A DNA stretch of 64,000 bases from Duganella sp. Root1480D1. GTDB lineage: Bacteria > Pseudomonadota > Gammaproteobacteria > Burkholderiales > Burkholderiaceae_D. Numbering within the stretch: the first letter of the stretch is position 1; every line of letters starts with the position of its first letter. Where the stretch lies: positions 1 through 64,000 of the forward strand of contig NZ_LMFZ01000009.1 in assembly GCF_001427305.1 (NCBI RefSeq), written 5' to 3'. Below the pieces are notes generated by a model that saw only the letters and a program-made list of their open reading frames with translations, was not told the origin of the DNA and made no database searches. Of the stretch, positions 51,818-61,500 are shown piece after piece. The position numbers and the translations under genes are program-made.

Positions 51818-52687
51818 TTAGCGCAGCTGCTGCAGGGCCGCGATGCGTTCTTCAATTGGTGGATGGCTGGAGAACAGCGCCGCCCAGCCACTCGGCGAGG
51901 TAATACCCGATGCTGCCATGCCTTGCGGCAGTTCGCCCGGATGCACGCCGCCCAGGCGGGCCAAGGCATGCTGCATCGGGACAGTGGAACCCAGCAAACG
52001 GGCCGAACCGGCATCGGCACGGAATTCACGCTGGCGCGAGAACCAGGCAACAATCATCGAGGCGATCAGGCCAAACAGCAGTTCGCACACGAAGACGGTG
52101 ACCATGTAACCGATCCCCGGGCCACGGCGCTCTTCATCCTTGTTCAGCATACCGTCCACTACCGAGCCGACGATGCGCGCCAGGAATACGACGAAAGTAT
52201 TGACCACGCCCTGGATCAGGGTCAAGGTCACCATGTCGCCATTGGCGATGTGCGCCACCTCGTGGCCCAGCACCGCTTCTACTTCTTCCTTGTTCATCGA
52301 TTGCAGCAAGCCTGTGGACACCGCCACCAGTGCGTCATTCTTGAAGGCGCCGGTCGCAAATGCGTTGGCGTCGCCCTCATACACCGCCACTTCCGGACGG
52401 CCGATGCCGGCCTTGTCAGCCAGTGCGTGCACGGTGCCGACCAGCCACTGCTCGGTTGAGTTCTGCGGCTGTTCGATCACCCGCGCGCCGGTCGACCACT
52501 TGGCCATCGGCTTGGACATCAGCAGCGAAATAATCGAGCCGGTGAAGCCCACCACCACGGAAAACGCCAGCAAACCGCCCATGCTCGTTCCCGAGCCGGG
52601 ACGTCCAATGCCCAGCAGCGACAGGACAATTGACAGCACCACGACAACCGCCAGGTTGGTGGCAATGAACAGGATGATGCGTTTCAT
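51818..52687 (-). CDS. htpX: Heat-shock membrane protease HtpX
   Basis: This is a 289-residue zinc-dependent membrane protease for quality control of inner-membrane proteins. Two hydrophobic N-terminal segments (1-25 and 36-56) precede the zinc motif HEVAH at 142-146 ([14 protein letters not shown]), and [19 protein letters not shown] contains the conserved third-ligand Glu. Length is close to E. coli HtpX. It has GGAGG 9 bases before ATG. Upstream, 70 bases away, the PHP phosphatase gene runs in the same direction. Confidence 0.94.
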   Translation of the reverse strand: MKRIILFIATNLAVVVVLSIVLSLLGIGRPGSGTSMGGLLAFSVVVGFTGSIISLLMSKPMAKWSTGARVIEQPQNSTEQWLVGTVHALADKAGIGRPEVAVYEGDANAFATGAFKNDALVAVSTGLLQSMNKEEVEAVLGHEVAHIANGDMVTLTLIQGVVNTFVVFLARIVGSVVDGMLNKDEERRGPGIGYMVTVFVCELLFGLIASMIVAWFSRQREFRADAGSARLLGSTVPMQHALARLGGVHPGELPQGMAASGITSPSGWAALFSSHPPIEERIAALQQLR

Positions 52688-52757
52688 AGAATGGCCCTCC
52701 GGACAACTTTACCGACCGATAATCTATGGACAGCAGCAGGGATTTGCAAGTCCCCGG

Positions 52758-53591
52758 TCAGAACCAGTCATGCCAAACCGGCGTTACATTGCCCGGCAGT
52801 GGCGGCAGCAAACGGAAATCAACCCGCGCCTCGCCCGGCGCATGGAAATCGGTCCCGCGCGAAGCCAAAAAGCCGTAGCTGTTCGCCAGGTTCGCGTATT
52901 TCGGATACTGGTCCGGCGTATGCGACCCAGTCACTACCTCGATCGCCGTCCCGCCAAGCTGTTTGAATTCGTCAAACAGGACACCTTCCTGCAACGGCGT
53001 GAACTTGTAGCGCCCCGGATGCGCAATCACCGCAATCCCGCCCGCTCCCAGTATCCAGCCCACCGCATCCTGCAGCGAAGCCCAGCGATGCTCGACATAC
53101 CCCGGCTTGCCCGGCGACAGGTACTTGCGGAATACTTCCGACACCGACGAGCAAGCGCCCTGCTCCACCAGGAAGCGCGCAAAGTGCGTGCGCGACATCA
53201 GCGCCGGGTTGTCGACGTACTCCAGCGCGCCCTCGTAAGCCCCCGGAATGCCCGCCAATTCCAGTTGGCGCCCGATCTCGCGACCACGGTTATCGCGCCC
53301 CGAGCGGGTATCTTCCAGCCCTTTCAGCAAGCCTGCATTATTCTCGTCGACCTGCAGGCCGACGATGTGCACCGTTTCGCCGGCCCAGGTAATGGAAATC
53401 TCCACGCCCGGCACAAAACGCATGCCATACAGTTGCGCGGCCGCGCGCGCCGCGGCGACGCCGCCGACTTCATCGTGGTCAGTCAGGGCCCAGACATTCA
53501 CACCCGCCTTATGGGCATGCTCGGCCACTGCCGCAGGGGGCAGCACGCCGTCGGACACATTCGAATGGCAATGGAGATCTACGTTCAGCAT
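52758..53591 (-). CDS. PHP-domain phosphoesterase (RNase AM / YciV-type)
   Basis: This is a 277-residue PHP-family hydrolase. Metal ligands are in order: DLHCHSNVSDG (His7, His9), ALTDHDEVGG, FVPGVEIS, SRTHFARFL, VIAHPGRYKF and SRGTDFHAPG. This is the 3',5'-nucleoside bisphosphate phosphatase / 5'-3' exonuclease (RnaAM) group that recycles pAp and trims RNA, as known from family members. It opens the minus-strand housekeeping block, upstream of htpX and YciO, as in many proteobacteria. Its start is 42 bases from the stop of the hydrolase gene. Confidence 0.9.
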   Translation of the reverse strand: MLNVDLHCHSNVSDGVLPPAAVAEHAHKAGVNVWALTDHDEVGGVAAARAAAQLYGMRFVPGVEISITWAGETVHIVGLQVDENNAGLLKGLEDTRSGRDNRGREIGRQLELAGIPGAYEGALEYVDNPALMSRTHFARFLVEQGACSSVSEVFRKYLSPGKPGYVEHRWASLQDAVGWILGAGGIAVIAHPGRYKFTPLQEGVLFDEFKQLGGTAIEVVTGSHTPDQYPKYANLANSYGFLASRGTDFHAPGEARVDFRLLPPLPGNVTPVWHDWF

Positions 53592-53633
53592 ACAGGTTGC
53601 AATATTGCGAAGGTTTCATTGTACGCTGAAAGC

Positions 53634-54509
53634 TCAGGCCAGGAATTCCTCCAGCATTTCAGCCAGCAGTTCCGGCTGGTCGTGGTGCAGCATATGGCCG
53701 GCGTCGGGCATCATTTTCGGCGTGACCTTGGCCAGGTGGCCCAGGCGCCGGTCGATTTCGGCGCGCGCCTCGTCCTTGGGGCCCATCCACAGCCACATAT
53801 TGGTGTCTTCCGCCTCCACCCACAGCACCGGCGCCGTGATTTTCTTCCAGCAGGCCAGCACTTCTTCCACCCGGTACAGCGAAGGGCCGGGACGTTTGTG
53901 CACCGGGTCGCCCAGGATTTCCCAGCGGCCGTCGGCATTCTGCGCCGACCAATGGCTGGCCAGGAAGGCGGCCCGCTCGTCGGACAGGCGCGGATTGGTC
54001 TTCTGCAGGCGCGCTGCAACAGCGGCCTGCGAATCATAGCTGCGCATTTCGGGCTCCACCAGCAGTTCGTCCAGCCACTTGCGCATGCGCGACGGCGCCT
54101 GTTCCGGCACGGTTGCCTTCAGGCCGAAGCCCTCCAGGTTGACCAGGCGGCGGATGCGCTCCGGGCGCACGCCCGCGTACAAACTGACAACGTTGCCGCC
54201 CATGCTATGGCCGAGCAGGTTGACCTCGCCCTTCGGCTGGTAATGGCGCAAGATGGCGTCCAGGTCGGCCACATAGTCGGGGAACCAGTAAGTATCCGTG
54301 CCATTACGCTCGGTCAGGCCGAAACCGCGCCAGTCCGGCGCAATCACGTGCCAGTCGCCCTTCAGGCAATCGACCACGAACTGGAAGCTGGCGCCCACGT
54401 CCATCCAGCCATGCACCATGAACACCTTGGGCGCGCCTTCGCGGCCCCAGTGCAGCACGTGGGTGCGCTTGCCGCGCACATCGATAAAGTCGGAACGGGA
54501 TGGAATCAT
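53634..54509 (-). CDS. Alpha/beta hydrolase
   Basis: This is a 291-residue alpha/beta hydrolase. The start at 54509 (MIPSRSDFIDVRGKRTH) is chosen as the first Met with a purine-rich box (AGGCAGG). The oxyanion region is VHGWMDVGASF, the nucleophile elbow is GHSMGG (Ser), the acid is in VLWVEAEDTNMW and the His is in MPDAGHMLHHDQP. A helical cap lies between. The substrate is unknown. It is divergent from the gamma carbonic anhydrase gene, with 98 bases between starts, and precedes the PHP gene. Confidence 0.88.
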   Translation of the reverse strand: MIPSRSDFIDVRGKRTHVLHWGREGAPKVFMVHGWMDVGASFQFVVDCLKGDWHVIAPDWRGFGLTERNGTDTYWFPDYVADLDAILRHYQPKGEVNLLGHSMGGNVVSLYAGVRPERIRRLVNLEGFGLKATVPEQAPSRMRKWLDELLVEPEMRSYDSQAAVAARLQKTNPRLSDERAAFLASHWSAQNADGRWEILGDPVHKRPGPSLYRVEEVLACWKKITAPVLWVEAEDTNMWLWMGPKDEARAEIDRRLGHLAKVTPKMMPDAGHMLHHDQPELLAEMLEEFLA

Positions 54510-54607
54510 GGTGCCTGCCTCGAAATGGGTGAACCAGAATAATAGCACGACCGTGCTAAAACCTGCTTGGCGTACAATAGCGCCACTTCCCTCCTACCGG
54601 ACCATCC

Positions 54608-55132
54608 ATGACAATTTACCAGCTTGGCGAACACGCGCCAGAGATTGATGCTTCCGCTTTCGTGGCGGAGAATGCGACCCTGATCGGCAAGGTGAGCTTG
54701 CACGCGAACAGCTCCGTCTGGTTCGGCGCAACTATCCGCGGCGATAACGAGCGCATCACAATCGGTGAAAACAGTAATGTGCAGGAAGGTACGGTGATGC
54801 ATACCGACATGGGCTACCCGCTCACGGTGGGCAAGGACGTGACCATCGGCCACCAGGCCATGCTGCATGGCTGCACCATCGGCGACGGCTCGCTGATCGG
54901 CATCCAGGCAGTGGTGCTGAACGGCGCCAGGATCGGCAAGGGTTGCCTGGTCGGCGCCGGCGCCCTGGTCACCGAGGGCAAGGAATTTCCCGACAACTCG
55001 CTGATCGTCGGTGCGCCTGCCAAGGTGGTGCGCCAACTGACAGCGGAAGACGTGGCGCGCCTGGTTGGCAGCGCCGACAGCTATGTCAAACGTGGCCAGC
55101 TGTTCAAGTCGCAACTGAAAAAGATTGGATAA
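54608..55132 (+). CDS. Gamma-class carbonic anhydrase-like protein
   Basis: This is a 174-residue left-handed beta-helix protein that trimerises and binds zinc between subunits. Hexapeptide-like repeats run through most of it ([30 protein letters not shown]). The three metal His are His65 (VMHTD), His82 (IGHQA) and His87 (LHGC). It resembles YrdA/CaiE-type proteins; carbonic anhydrase activity is not certain for this group. hslO follows after 5 bases. Confidence 0.92.
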   Translation: MTIYQLGEHAPEIDASAFVAENATLIGKVSLHANSSVWFGATIRGDNERITIGENSNVQEGTVMHTDMGYPLTVGKDVTIGHQAMLHGCTIGDGSLIGIQAVVLNGARIGKGCLVGAGALVTEGKEFPDNSLIVGAPAKVVRQLTAEDVARLVGSADSYVKRGQLFKSQLKKIG

Positions 55133-55137
55133 AAACA

Positions 55138-56085
55138 ATGACGAACACCCCGGATACCCTGCAGAAGTTTGTCTTCGAAGACGCCGCCGTGCGCGGTGAG
55201 CTGGTCGACATTTCCGCCACCTGGCGCGAGATTGTGGCCCGCCACCACTACCCGGTTGCCGTCAAGCGCCTGCTGGGGCAAATGGTGTCGGCGGCCGCCC
55301 TGCTGTCGGCCAACCTCAAGTTCAACGGCTCGCTGATCATGCAGCTGCACGGCGACGGCCCGGTGCGCCTGCTGGTGGTGGAATGCGATTCCGAGCTGCG
55401 CATGCGCGCCACGGCCAAGATGAACTCCGAATTCGCGATTGCCGAAGACGCCGGCCTGCAGGCGCTGGTCAACTCGCATGGCCACGGCCGTTTCGTGATC
55501 ACGCTGGATCCGGCCGAGAAAGTACCTGGCCAGCAGCCATACCAGGGCATCGTACCGCTGGACGGCGACGATGTGGCGACCGTGATCGAGCACTACATGC
55601 TGCGCTCCGAGCAGCTCGACACCAAACTGTGGCTGGCGGCGGACGACCAGGTCTCGCGCGGCCTGCTGCTGCAAAAGCTGCCGCTGCATGGCGGCAAAGC
55701 GGAAGCGAGCGCGCACGCTGCCGAAATGTCGCAGGAAACCTGGAACCGCGTCGTGATGCTGGGCGATACGCTAAAGGAAGCGGAGATGCTGGAACACGGC
55801 ATCGAGGAACTGCAAAAGCGCCTGTTCTGGGAAGAGACCTTGCGCGTATTCGAGCCGCTGCACCCGGCATTCCACTGCTCCTGCACCCGCGAAAAAGTGG
55901 GCAATATGCTGAAGATGCTGGGCCGGCAGGAAGTGGAAGACGCCCTGTCCGAACAGGGCAAGCTGGGCATCAACTGCGACTTCTGCGGCAAGCACTACGA
56001 ATACGACGCAGTCGACTGCGCCCAGCTCTTCGTCACCGACGCCCCGGCCGAAGCCCTGATCCACGGCTCCGAAGCCAAACACTAA
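55138..56085 (+). CDS. hslO: Redox-regulated chaperone Hsp33
   Basis: This is a 315-residue chaperone that becomes active when oxidised. The core domain (ATWREIVARHHYPVAVKRLL and NLKFNGSLIMQLHGDGPVRL) is followed by the C-terminal redox switch with zinc cysteines CSC (FHCSCTREK) and CDFC (NCDFCGKH), spaced by 30 residues. Length is normal. It follows the carbonic anhydrase gene with a 5-base gap and ends before a palindrome at 56095-56140. Confidence 0.95.
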   Translation: MTNTPDTLQKFVFEDAAVRGELVDISATWREIVARHHYPVAVKRLLGQMVSAAALLSANLKFNGSLIMQLHGDGPVRLLVVECDSELRMRATAKMNSEFAIAEDAGLQALVNSHGHGRFVITLDPAEKVPGQQPYQGIVPLDGDDVATVIEHYMLRSEQLDTKLWLAADDQVSRGLLLQKLPLHGGKAEASAHAAEMSQETWNRVVMLGDTLKEAEMLEHGIEELQKRLFWEETLRVFEPLHPAFHCSCTREKVGNMLKMLGRQEVEDALSEQGKLGINCDFCGKHYEYDAVDCAQLFVTDAPAEALIHGSEAKH

Positions 56086-56094
56086 CCACAGCCC

Positions 56095-56140
56095 AGCCCG
56101 TGTCACACCTTGGGGTCACACCCCAAGTGTGACACGGGCT
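56095..56140. repeat. Long palindrome between hslO and hmuS
   Basis: The arms 56095-56115 and 56121-56140 pair with a single bulged base; the loop is TCACA. Each arm carries GTGTCACA or its complement. It lies in the 64 bases between two converging stops (56085 and 56150) and has no T-run, so it is not a standard terminator. Confidence 0.7.
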
Positions 56141-56149
56141 CAACTGCAA

Positions 56150-57280
56150 TCAGAGGCTGCGCGTCAGGTCCACCCATGCCTGCGGTTGCGGCTTCGCCCG
56201 TTCGCGAACGCCGAAGAAGGTCACCACCAGCTCGCCGTCCTTGTCGAAGAACTCTACCGACGTCACGCCCGCGCGCTGCACCACGTAGCCACTCTTCAAG
56301 GCACTTTCGCGAATGTGCAGGTTGAACTCCGGATCGAGCACGTTGTACCAATCGCCGCTGGCAGCCGTCTTGGTGATCTTGCCGCTGTAGATCTGCGTCG
56401 CCGCGCCATTCCCCAGGAAGGCCATGATCGGCATCTGCTGCTTCGCCGATTCATCCAGCAGCTTGCGCAGCGCTTGCGGCGCGATCTTCTGTACTACGCC
56501 TTCCGGCGCCAGGCGCATCGCCTGTTCGCGGTTCAGCTTGAATTCACTGACAATGCGATTGAACTGGTGCACATCGGTCATCTCCTTCCACGCCAGCTGG
56601 AACTCTTTCACGTCCACCGCGCTATCGGCCACTTCAGCCGCTTTCGGTGCGGCGGCAGCGATCTTCAGTTCACCCGCCTGCTGCGGATGCTTGAAGTCGG
56701 CCACGATCTTGTCGAATACCGCGACGCCGGCCTCGCTCTTCACGTAGACCTTGTGCGCCGCATTGCCCTGCGCGTCAAAGAATTGCAGGCTGCGGCTGGT
56801 GGTGCCATCGCGTGCCGGCTGCACCACGGCGAACGCATGCTTCCAGTTCGCGAAGTGGAAGCGCATGTCGAGCTCGCCGCCCAGGTAGCCGCCAGCCACC
56901 GCACGGAAGCGCTCCTTGTCGGTGAACGACTCGGGCTTGGCCTTGGTTGCCACGCCGGTGCGTTCCAGCACGCCGTTCTCATTGCGGGTCAATGCCAGCA
57001 CGGTACCCAGGTCCAGCGCGCGGATCATGATGTCGTTCACTGCGTGATCTGCATCCGACAGGCGTGTCACCGTCTTGCCGATGCCCGTTGCCAGCAGCTC
57101 CGCTTCGGAGGCGCCCAAGGTGCGCGCTGCGTCGCGAATTTGCAGCTTGGGCTGCTCTGTACGCAGCGCTGCCCAACGGTCGGCCAGCGATGCTGAAGGC
57201 GTGGCTGCATTCACAGTGCCGGCAGCGATGGCGATCAGGCCGCCCAGCACCAGCAATGCGTATATCTTCCTGGTCTTCAT
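56150..57280 (-). CDS. hmuS: HemS/HmuS-type haem protein with an apparent signal peptide
   Basis: This is a 376-residue haem-binding or haem-degrading protein built of two HemS repeats: SLADRWAALRTEQPKLQIRD then RFHFANWKHAFAVVQ in the first, and LAWKEMTDVHQFNRIVSEF then LDPEFNLHIRESALKSGYVV in the second. His238 in the TDVHQF motif is the likely axial haem ligand. The product starts with MKTRKIYALLVLGGLIAIAA, ending TVNA-ATP at about residue 25. That looks like a Sec signal peptide, which HemS, ChuS and HmuS, being cytoplasmic, do not have. The start has AAGGAG 8 bases upstream, so it is well supported. It lies 13 bases after the haem receptor. Confidence 0.87.
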   Translation of the reverse strand: MKTRKIYALLVLGGLIAIAAGTVNAATPSASLADRWAALRTEQPKLQIRDAARTLGASEAELLATGIGKTVTRLSDADHAVNDIMIRALDLGTVLALTRNENGVLERTGVATKAKPESFTDKERFRAVAGGYLGGELDMRFHFANWKHAFAVVQPARDGTTSRSLQFFDAQGNAAHKVYVKSEAGVAVFDKIVADFKHPQQAGELKIAAAAPKAAEVADSAVDVKEFQLAWKEMTDVHQFNRIVSEFKLNREQAMRLAPEGVVQKIAPQALRKLLDESAKQQMPIMAFLGNGAATQIYSGKITKTAASGDWYNVLDPEFNLHIRESALKSGYVVQRAGVTSVEFFDKDGELVVTFFGVRERAKPQPQAWVDLTRSL

Positions 57281-57293
57281 ACTCTTCTCCTTA

Positions 57294-59528
57294 TCAGTAC
57301 ATCAGTTTGAAATTGACAGCCACATGGCGGCCAGGTCGCGCTTGTCGTTCGATTTCGGCCTGCGCGATGGCCGTGGTGCCGGCGGCCAGCGTGCGCACGC
57401 CGCCGTAGTCCCAGTACTTCTTGTCACCCAGGTTGTAGATGCCGGCATTCAGTTCTGCGTGCTTGCCGATCTTCCAGTAGCCCGCCAGGTCGACCACCGT
57501 GGCCGCAGGCACGGCGAAATAAGCGGCCGGTTGCGACTGCGCTGCCGCCACCTCGGGTTCCGCCTGCTTGCTGCGCGTGTGGAAGGCCGTCAGCGATGCG
57601 CCACCGCGCTTCTGTGGATCGTCCCAGGCCAGGCTTGCAGTCGTCTTGTAAGGCTGGATCGAATTCATGCCGGCTTTGTTGCCAGTGCGCTGGTTTTCCA
57701 GCGTGCCGCGCGATGCGCCGGCCGCCAGCGAGGCGCTGAAGCCTTGCAGCGACGGCGCGAGCTTGCCCAGTTCAGCCACCGCCGAAAACTCGGCGCCCCA
57801 ACTGCGGGCATTGCCGATGTTCTCAGGGCGGAACAAGCCGAATGTGATCGTCGGGAAGTTGACCGGATCGGCCGGTTGCGCCACGTACTCGATGAAGTCC
57901 TTGTAGCGGTTGTAGAAGGTGGAAGCGCCGACCTTCAGCCAACGCGCTGCCTGCCCGCGCAGGCCCAGTTCAAAAGCATTGCTGCTTTCCTTGCCAAGGT
58001 CCGGATTGCCTAGCGTCGCGTAGCCATTGCCGGCCCCCGTGTAGCTGAACGAGTCATACGTGCCGGTACGTTCGGCGGCAGTCGGCATGCGGTAGCCGCG
58101 CGTGAATTTTCCGTACACGTCGAAGTCCGGCGCCAGCGCCACTGTCAGGCCAAGGCTCGGCGACAGGTAGCCGTCGCTGTCCTGCTTGATCTCCTTGGCC
58201 ACGCCCGGCACGGCGATCACATAGTTCTGCAGGTTTTTCGGTTCCAGCTTGCGGTATTCGGCGCGCAGCCCCGGCGCCAGCGTGGCGCGCAGGCCAGCCA
58301 GCGGGAACACATACTCGCCCCGCACGAAGGCCGACAGCTTCAGGGTGTCCATGTCCGCCATGCGGTTCTTGTTGGTGACCTGGTGCGCGCCGGTTGCCAG
58401 CACCGTGCGGTCTTCACGCCATGGACGGCGGGACTCCTGGTCCTCGACCATCGCGCCAAACACAATGCTGTCGGCGCCGATTTGGCGTGTGGCGCTGGCT
58501 GCCAGGCCTTTGCTCTTGTTGAGGAATGCCGTGTCGATGCTGCGCGCATAACGCTGGGAACCCACAACGTAGGCGGCATTGGTGTGATCCTCCACTCGGG
58601 CGTCCTGCACGTAGGCTCGGCTCTCCACCAGCCATGGCCCGGCAGCCAGTTCGTGCTCCACGCTGACACGGTTGCGGTGCGTTCGCGAGGATTGCATGGC
58701 GCCTTGCGGATAGGAGGTGCCCACCTTGTTCTCGAACTCGCGCTCGTGCTCGGAGCGGAAGCCGTCGAAGGTAAAGCCCAGCTTCTGCCCTGGCGCCAGG
58801 CGCCACGCCAGCTTGGCCAGCAGCGCGTCGGAACGCCAGTCGTCCGGATTAGGCGGAACGCTGCCTTTGCTCTCCGCCTGCTCGCCGCTGCGATGCACGG
58901 CCACGGCCAGCGCCTGCAAGGAGCCTGACTGCGCCGCGCCAGTCAGGGCGTGAAGGCGTGCATTGTTCGCGCCTTGGTAGCCGGCCTTGTACTCGGCGTA
59001 CACAGGCCGTTCGGCGCTGACATAGTCGGAAGGAGCCTTGCTTACGAATGACACCTTGCCTCCCAGGCCCGCACTGCCGCTGTCGGCCGCCGTACTGCCG
59101 GCGCCAATGCGCACTTCGCGGAAAGTCTCGGGATCGAAATAATCGCGCCCCACGCCGAAGCTGTTCAGGGTCGAGCTGTCCGGCCGCGGCGCGGCATCCG
59201 GCAGCGCAATGCCATCGAGATCAAGGCCGATGCGGTTGCCTTCTACGCCGCGGATATTGAAGCCGGTATTGCCCGCACCATCCCAGATGTTGGCGCCGCC
59301 GCTCAGCGCCGCCGGCACGGTGACCAGCGTTTCGTAGCGGGCGATTTGCGACATATCGGTCACGCCGCGCTTATCCAGTTCGCGCGAGTCGAGGGTCTTG
59401 GTTTCTTCAGGTTTGGCGGTGACAAGGATTTCGCCGAGGCGGGCCGCCTCCTGGGCGTGGGCGTGCGCGCCCAAGGCAGCAGCCAGCAACAGCGCCAGGC
59501 GCTGCGGCCGCAATACGGATGCATTCAT
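57294..59528 (-). CDS. TonB-dependent haem/haemoglobin receptor
   Basis: This is a 744-residue outer-membrane receptor of the haem/haemoglobin family. The signal peptide spans about 1-25 (AHAHAQ), with the TonB box EILVTA at about 33-38. The plug has YETLVTVPAALSGGANIWDG, FNIRGVEGNRIGLDLDGI and SAGLGGKVSFVSKAPSDYV. The barrel contains NPDL in LGNPDLGKESSNAFELGL, close to the NPNL motif of haem receptors, and ends VAVNFKLMY. It is followed by hmuS in an operon and preceded by a Fur box (59593-59611). I see no haem ABC transporter in the window, so the inner-membrane step must lie elsewhere. Confidence 0.88.
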   Translation of the reverse strand: MNASVLRPQRLALLLAAALGAHAHAQEAARLGEILVTAKPEETKTLDSRELDKRGVTDMSQIARYETLVTVPAALSGGANIWDGAGNTGFNIRGVEGNRIGLDLDGIALPDAAPRPDSSTLNSFGVGRDYFDPETFREVRIGAGSTAADSGSAGLGGKVSFVSKAPSDYVSAERPVYAEYKAGYQGANNARLHALTGAAQSGSLQALAVAVHRSGEQAESKGSVPPNPDDWRSDALLAKLAWRLAPGQKLGFTFDGFRSEHEREFENKVGTSYPQGAMQSSRTHRNRVSVEHELAAGPWLVESRAYVQDARVEDHTNAAYVVGSQRYARSIDTAFLNKSKGLAASATRQIGADSIVFGAMVEDQESRRPWREDRTVLATGAHQVTNKNRMADMDTLKLSAFVRGEYVFPLAGLRATLAPGLRAEYRKLEPKNLQNYVIAVPGVAKEIKQDSDGYLSPSLGLTVALAPDFDVYGKFTRGYRMPTAAERTGTYDSFSYTGAGNGYATLGNPDLGKESSNAFELGLRGQAARWLKVGASTFYNRYKDFIEYVAQPADPVNFPTITFGLFRPENIGNARSWGAEFSAVAELGKLAPSLQGFSASLAAGASRGTLENQRTGNKAGMNSIQPYKTTASLAWDDPQKRGGASLTAFHTRSKQAEPEVAAAQSQPAAYFAVPAATVVDLAGYWKIGKHAELNAGIYNLGDKKYWDYGGVRTLAAGTTAIAQAEIERQARPGRHVAVNFKLMY

Positions 59529-59592
59529 GATGGTCCAGTCGTGAGTCAGTCAAATGCTGGCTCAAGGCTGGCACGGGGAATATCATTTTAAT

Positions 59593-59611
59593 GCGAATAA
59601 TTCTCATTCGC
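59593..59611. promoter_or_regulatory. Fur box of the haem receptor operon
   Basis: GCGAATAATTCTCATTCGC matches 13 of 19 positions of the Fur consensus, and its outer arms form a perfect inverted repeat (TGCGAAT and ATTCGCA at 59592-59612). It lies 65 bases upstream of the receptor start and also 72 bases before the divergent DUF885 gene. Confidence 0.65.
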
Positions 59612-59682
59612 AAGAGCATCCACTCCTCGCATGGAAAATTTGGAGTATCCTGAGCGCCTTCCGTTTTTGCCCAGGATAACCA

Positions 59683-61500
59683 ATGCTGCCTACCCGTTTT
59701 TCGACCGCAGTCCTTGCCGCCAGCCTGCTGGCCTCCCCTCTCGCCTTCACGCCCGCCCTGGCAGCGCCGGCCACCAAACAGCAAGCCAGCCAGGCCAGCC
59801 GCCAATTGGCGCAACTGGCCAATGATTTCCACGTCGCCCGCGCCCATTTCGATCCGCTGCTGTTTGCAACCGCCAATGGCGACCCGCGCTACAACGACCA
59901 GATCGGGATGGCCATCGCACCGGCCGTGCGCGCCAAGCAGTTCGCCACCTACCGCCAGATGCAAACGCGCCTTGCGAAAATCCCGCGTGCGAAACTGGCG
60001 GACCAGGAGCAGATGACGCTGGACCTGCTGGCCTACGAACTGGATGCAGCATTGGCGCTGGCGCCCTTCCCGGAGCATCTGCTGCCGTTAAACCACTTCG
60101 ATAACATCCCCAGCACCCTTGCCAATTACGCCGGCGGCACCGGCTCGCAGCCGCTGGGCACCGTCAAGCAGTACCAGGATTACCTGAGCCGCGTGCGCCA
60201 ACTGGCGCCATGGATCGAGCAGGCCATTGCCAATATGCGCGAAGGCATCAAGCAAGGCATCGTTCAGCCTAAACCGATCACGCAAGCGATGCTGCCGCAA
60301 ATGGCCGCCCTGCGCAGCGCTACGCCTGAAGCAAGCGTCTACTACTCGCCGGTAACGCGCATGCCCGCCTCGTTCAGCGACGCCGACAAGCAGCGCCTGA
60401 CCCGGGACTACCGCGCCGCCGTCGGAAAGCTCAATCCTGCGCTGGAACGCCTGGTGAAATTCCTGGAGTCGGAATACCTGCCGGCCAGCCGCGATAGCAC
60501 CGGCTGGAGCGCCTTGCCGAACGGCGATGCGTGGTACAAGGCCCGCATCAACGACAGCACCACCCTGCCGCTCACGCCACAGGAAGTGCACGACCTGGGA
60601 CTGAAGGAAGTCGCCCGCATCAGCGCGCAAATGCAAACCCTGATGGGCAAGCTGGGTTACGACGGCCCTGCGCAAGCCTTCCCGCAATGGGTGCGCGACC
60701 AGAAGCAGTTCAAGCCTTTCACCACCGAGGCGGAAGTGCTGGCCGAGTACCGCAAGATCTATGACACGGTGCAAGCCAAGCTGCCTGCCTATTTCACCCT
60801 GGTGCCGAAATCGAAACTGGTCGTCGACCTGGAGCCTGAACTGACGCGCGCCACCGCCTCCGACCATTACACGCCTCCCGCAGCGGACGGCTCGCACCCT
60901 GGCGTATTCTGGGCCGTCGTCAACGATCCGAAAGATTACAGCCGCACCGGCATGGCCAGCCTGCTGCTGCACGAAGGCGTGCCTGGCCACCACTTCCACG
61001 CCGCCCTGCTGAAGGAAATGCCGCTGCCGGACTTCCGCATGTTCAGCACCGAGAACCAGAACAACGCCGCCTACACCGAAGGCTGGGCGCTGTATTCCGA
61101 AACCCTGGGCAAGGACTTCGGCCTGTACGAAGACCCGGTCTGGTACTACGGCCACCTGAACGCCGAAATGCTGCGCGCCGTGCGCCTGGTGGTCGATACC
61201 GGCATGCACTCGCTGGGCTGGAGCCGCGAAAAGGCCATTGCCTACATGGTTGAAAAACAGGGTGTGTCCGAAACGCGCGCCAAGAACCAGATCGAGCGCT
61301 ACATGGTCTGGCCGGCGCAGGCCCTGAGCTACAAGGTCGGCTCGCTGAAGATCCTGGAATTGCGCGACAAGGCGCAGCGGGTATTGGGCAGCAAATTCAG
61401 CTACCCGGCCTTCCACGCAGTCATCCTGGGCGACGGCACGCTGCCGCTGCCGCTGCTGGAAGCACGCGTCAACGCCTGGATCGCGGCAACCAGTATGTAA
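59683..61500 (+). CDS. Secreted DUF885 family peptidase
   Basis: This is a 605-residue exported protein with a signal peptide ending about residue 28 (ALA-AP). It belongs to DUF885, a family of mostly helical zinc-dependent peptidases: the motif HEGVPGHHF near residue 430 contains the expected HExxxxH-type ligands, and NAAYTEGWALYSETLG carries the second Glu. The final part AIAYMVEKQGVSETRAKNQI is typical. Substrate and role are unknown; the family includes dipeptidase-like enzymes. The promoter region is shared with the haem receptor, so an iron link is possible but not shown. Confidence 0.88.
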   Translation: MLPTRFSTAVLAASLLASPLAFTPALAAPATKQQASQASRQLAQLANDFHVARAHFDPLLFATANGDPRYNDQIGMAIAPAVRAKQFATYRQMQTRLAKIPRAKLADQEQMTLDLLAYELDAALALAPFPEHLLPLNHFDNIPSTLANYAGGTGSQPLGTVKQYQDYLSRVRQLAPWIEQAIANMREGIKQGIVQPKPITQAMLPQMAALRSATPEASVYYSPVTRMPASFSDADKQRLTRDYRAAVGKLNPALERLVKFLESEYLPASRDSTGWSALPNGDAWYKARINDSTTLPLTPQEVHDLGLKEVARISAQMQTLMGKLGYDGPAQAFPQWVRDQKQFKPFTTEAEVLAEYRKIYDTVQAKLPAYFTLVPKSKLVVDLEPELTRATASDHYTPPAADGSHPGVFWAVVNDPKDYSRTGMASLLLHEGVPGHHFHAALLKEMPLPDFRMFSTENQNNAAYTEGWALYSETLGKDFGLYEDPVWYYGHLNAEMLRAVRLVVDTGMHSLGWSREKAIAYMVEKQGVSETRAKNQIERYMVWPAQALSYKVGSLKILELRDKAQRVLGSKFSYPAFHAVILGDGTLPLPLLEARVNAWIAATSM

